A stretch of DNA of 13,588 bases, taken from contig CAZYPX010000045.1 of assembly GCA_964649675.1 (NCBI GenBank), positions 1-13,588 on the forward strand. Direction: 5' to 3'. Below, piece after piece: positions 11,827-13,588 of the stretch. A program made the position numbers and the translations under genes. Numbering within the stretch: the first letter of the stretch is position 1; every line of letters begins with the position of its first letter. The DNA comes from CAZVCG01 sp964649675. Lineage in GTDB: Bacteria; Pseudomonadota; Alphaproteobacteria; UBA9219. The notes beneath the pieces were generated by a model that saw only the letters and a list, made by a program, of their open reading frames with translations, was not told the origin of the DNA and searched no databases.

Positions 11827-13164
11827 ATGGCCTCACCCGCAGAAACACTCGCCGCCAGCCTGAACTTTTCCACCTTCAGCAAGGCCAAGGAGCTGAAAAG
11901 CCGCCTGTGGTTCACGCTTTTGGCGCTCATCGTTTTTCGTCTTGGCACCTACATTCCTGTGCCAGGCATCGATCCTGTCACGCTTGGCGAGATTTTCAAG
12001 CGCCACGGCGGCGGCGTGCTGGGCATGTTCGACATGTTTGCGGGCGGCGCCTTGCAACGCATGACCATCTTTGCGCTCGGCGTCATGCCCTACATCACGG
12101 CCTCGATCATCATGCAGCTGCTCTCGGCCATCGTGCCCGCGTTCGAAGCCATGAAAAAAGAAGGATCGACGGGGCAAATGCGCATCAACCAATATTCGCG
12201 CTATCTAACGGTTTTGTTCGCAGCCGTGCAGTCCTACGCGCTTGCCGTGGGTCTTGAAAGCATGGTGGGCTCTTCAGGGTCGGCCGTGATCATGCCCGGC
12301 ATGTTCTTCCGTATCACGACCGTGGTGACGCTGACCGGCGGCACGGTCTTTCTGATGTGGCTTGGCGAACAGATCACGGCGCGCGGCATCGGAAACGGCA
12401 TATCCATGATCATCTATGCCGGTATTATCGCGAACTTGCCGCACGCCATGGCCCAGACGCTTGAGCTGGGACGCACGGGCGCGCTTTCGACGTGGTTCAT
12501 CCTTGTGATTCTGTTTCTGGTCGTGGCGGTTCTTGCGGTGTGCGTTTTCTTTGAACGTGCCCATCGCCGCGTTCTTGTGAACTACCCCAAGCGTCAGGTG
12601 GGTAACAAGATGTACGGAGGGGAAGCTTCGCACATGCCGCTCAAGCTGAACACGTCGGGGGTCATTCCACCCATTTTTGCCAGCTCTTTGCTTCTATTCC
12701 CGTTGACGTTGACCAGTTTTACCGACGTTCAGCAAAAGGGCGGCTGGCTCGCCGATCTGGTTGTTCAGCTTGGGCATGGCAAGCCGTTATTCATGGTTCT
12801 TTATGCCGCTTTGATCGTCTTTTTCTCGTTTTTCTATACGGCCGTGGTTTTTAATCCTGTCGATACGGCCGACAACCTGAAGAAGTACGGTGGCTTTGTC
12901 CCCGGCATTCGCCCGGGCAAGAACACGAGCGATTATTTCGACTATGTGCTTACGCGCCTCACGGTTTTGGGATCGGCTTACTTGGTGGCGATCTGTTTGC
13001 TGCCAGAGTTTTTGATGAGCAAGGGGGCTATCCCGTTTTATCTGGGGGGCACGTCGCTGCTGATTGTCGTCAGCGTGACGATCGATACGATCGGACGCGT
13101 TCAATCGCACCTTATCGCGCATCAATACGAGGGCTTGATAAAGAAATCGAAGTTGCGCGGCTAA
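11827..13164 (+). CDS. secY: Protein translocase channel subunit SecY
   Basis: SecY is the pore-forming subunit of the SecYEG translocon in the inner membrane. The 445 residues have ten predicted membrane segments, at roughly 27-45, 79-103, 125-145, 160-180, 188-206, 222-242, 277-297, 321-343, 378-395 and 406-424. The plug region GMFDMFAGGALQRM is at 66-79, with the motifs ITARGIGNGISMII (183-196) and NYPKRQVGNKMYGG (252-265). The cytoplasmic loop has NPVDTADNLKKYGGFVPGIRPGKNT (343-367). The start ATG 11827 gives the usual alphaproteobacterial N-terminus, and the frame is closed upstream by TGA at 11803. Unusually for this window there is no SD before the ATG, whose upstream bases read CCCCGAAATTTGAC. 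secY is followed by adk, as in other alphaproteobacteria. Confidence 0.98.
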   Translation: MASPAETLAASLNFSTFSKAKELKSRLWFTLLALIVFRLGTYIPVPGIDPVTLGEIFKRHGGGVLGMFDMFAGGALQRMTIFALGVMPYITASIIMQLLSAIVPAFEAMKKEGSTGQMRINQYSRYLTVLFAAVQSYALAVGLESMVGSSGSAVIMPGMFFRITTVVTLTGGTVFLMWLGEQITARGIGNGISMIIYAGIIANLPHAMAQTLELGRTGALSTWFILVILFLVVAVLAVCVFFERAHRRVLVNYPKRQVGNKMYGGEASHMPLKLNTSGVIPPIFASSLLLFPLTLTSFTDVQQKGGWLADLVVQLGHGKPLFMVLYAALIVFFSFFYTAVVFNPVDTADNLKKYGGFVPGIRPGKNTSDYFDYVLTRLTVLGSAYLVAICLLPEFLMSKGAIPFYLGGTSLLIVVSVTIDTIGRVQSHLIAHQYEGLIKKSKLRG

Positions 13165-13187
13165 CGAAAACCTTAAGGGATATCGGC

Positions 13188-13583
13188 ATGAATATCATTC
13201 TTTTAGGTCCTCCCGGGGCCGGAAAGGGCACGCAGGCCCGCCAGCTTGAGCAGGATTTTGGGATGGTTCAGCTCTCCACCGGAGATATGCTGCGCGCTTC
13301 TATCAAGCGGGGCGAGCCTTTGGGCAAGGAAGCCAAAGCCATCATGGATGAAGGCAATTTGGTCCCGGACGCGTTGATCGTCCGCATGATCGAAGAGCGG
13401 ATTGATCAGCCGGACTGCGCCAGAGGTTTCATCTTGGACGGTTTTCCGCGCACCGCGCCGCAAGCCGATGCGCTCGACAAAATGCTGGAGGCGAAAAACA
13501 AAAAACTGGACGCCGTTGTCGAGCTGGCGGTCGATGAGGACAAGATCGTCGAACGCGTGGCGGGCCGTTTCACCTGCTCGTAA
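13188..13583 (+). CDS. adk: Adenylate kinase, ending early at a TAA in the LID domain (window edge)
   Basis: Adenylate kinase converts ATP plus AMP to two ADP in the cytoplasm. The start follows AAGGGA (13175-13180) at 7 bases. The P-loop GPPGAGKGT is at 7-15, the AMP-binding region LSTGDMLRA at 29-37, and EGNLVPDALIV and GFPRT (85-89) follow. The frame then reaches VERVAGRFTCS (121-131), the first strand of the LID with Cys130, where relatives usually continue with a second Cys and GYH, and meets TAA at 13581-13583. A full enzyme needs ~190-215 residues, including the rest of the LID and the core C-terminus. Either a frameshift or nonsense lesion is present, or the last bases are misread. 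Five bases of context cannot decide. As written, the product would lack essential parts. Confidence 0.9.
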   Translation: MNIILLGPPGAGKGTQARQLEQDFGMVQLSTGDMLRASIKRGEPLGKEAKAIMDEGNLVPDALIVRMIEERIDQPDCARGFILDGFPRTAPQADALDKMLEAKNKKLDAVVELAVDEDKIVERVAGRFTCS

Positions 13584-13588
13584 GGTGG

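Overview
The window is the core of the S10-spc ribosomal protein superoperon of an alphaproteobacterium, all on the + strand. It begins in the last codons of tuf (EF-Tu). It then runs rpsJ, rplC, rplD, rplW, rplB, [orfA], rpsS, rplV, rpsC, rplP, rpmC, rpsQ, [orfB], rplN, rplX, [orfC], rplE, rpsN, rpsH, rplF, rplR, rpsE, rpmD, rplO, [orfD], secY, and ends in adk. The alphaproteobacterial assignment is an inference. It rests on the secY-adk junction, a 101-residue zinc-free S14, the style of the EF-Tu, SecY and L16 sequences, and an L22 with a Lys/Ala/Pro-rich tail. The ribosomal genes sampled by hand are about 58% G+C. I would not name a genus.

The ribosomal genes are ordinary and tightly packed. 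Junctions are TGATG or ATGA overlaps or short gaps, and nearly every start has a clear Shine-Dalgarno (SD) sequence 5-9 bases upstream. The unusual part is four extra reading frames that do not belong to the canonical gene order. orfA (rplB/rpsS) is a 73-residue probable winged-helix protein. orfB (rpsQ/rplN) is a 101-residue protein of unknown family. orfC (rplX/rplE) is a 69-residue protein with two predicted membrane segments. orfD (rplO/secY) is a roughly 190-residue protein of unknown family. All four are co-directional and have their own SD sequences. They are lower in G+C (about 41, 49, 50 and 50% by hand count) than their hosts, which suggests lineage-specific acquisitions riding on ribosomal transcription.

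Transcription is probably more segmented than in E. coli. A hairpin followed by five T lies between rpsE and rpmD. A strong intrinsic terminator follows rplO, and secY has a weak candidate promoter but no visible SD. The rplF-rplR gap holds two hairpins, one a perfect 8-bp stem with a GAAA loop that resembles a dispersed palindromic repeat. The adk frame meets a TAA in its LID domain five bases before the window ends, which may be a real lesion or a sequence error.

The genes together supply ribosome subunits (30S head and body, the 50S peptidyl-transferase centre, tunnel exit and 5S RNP), the protein-export channel and adenylate homeostasis. No tRNA, rRNA, CRISPR array or transposase was seen.
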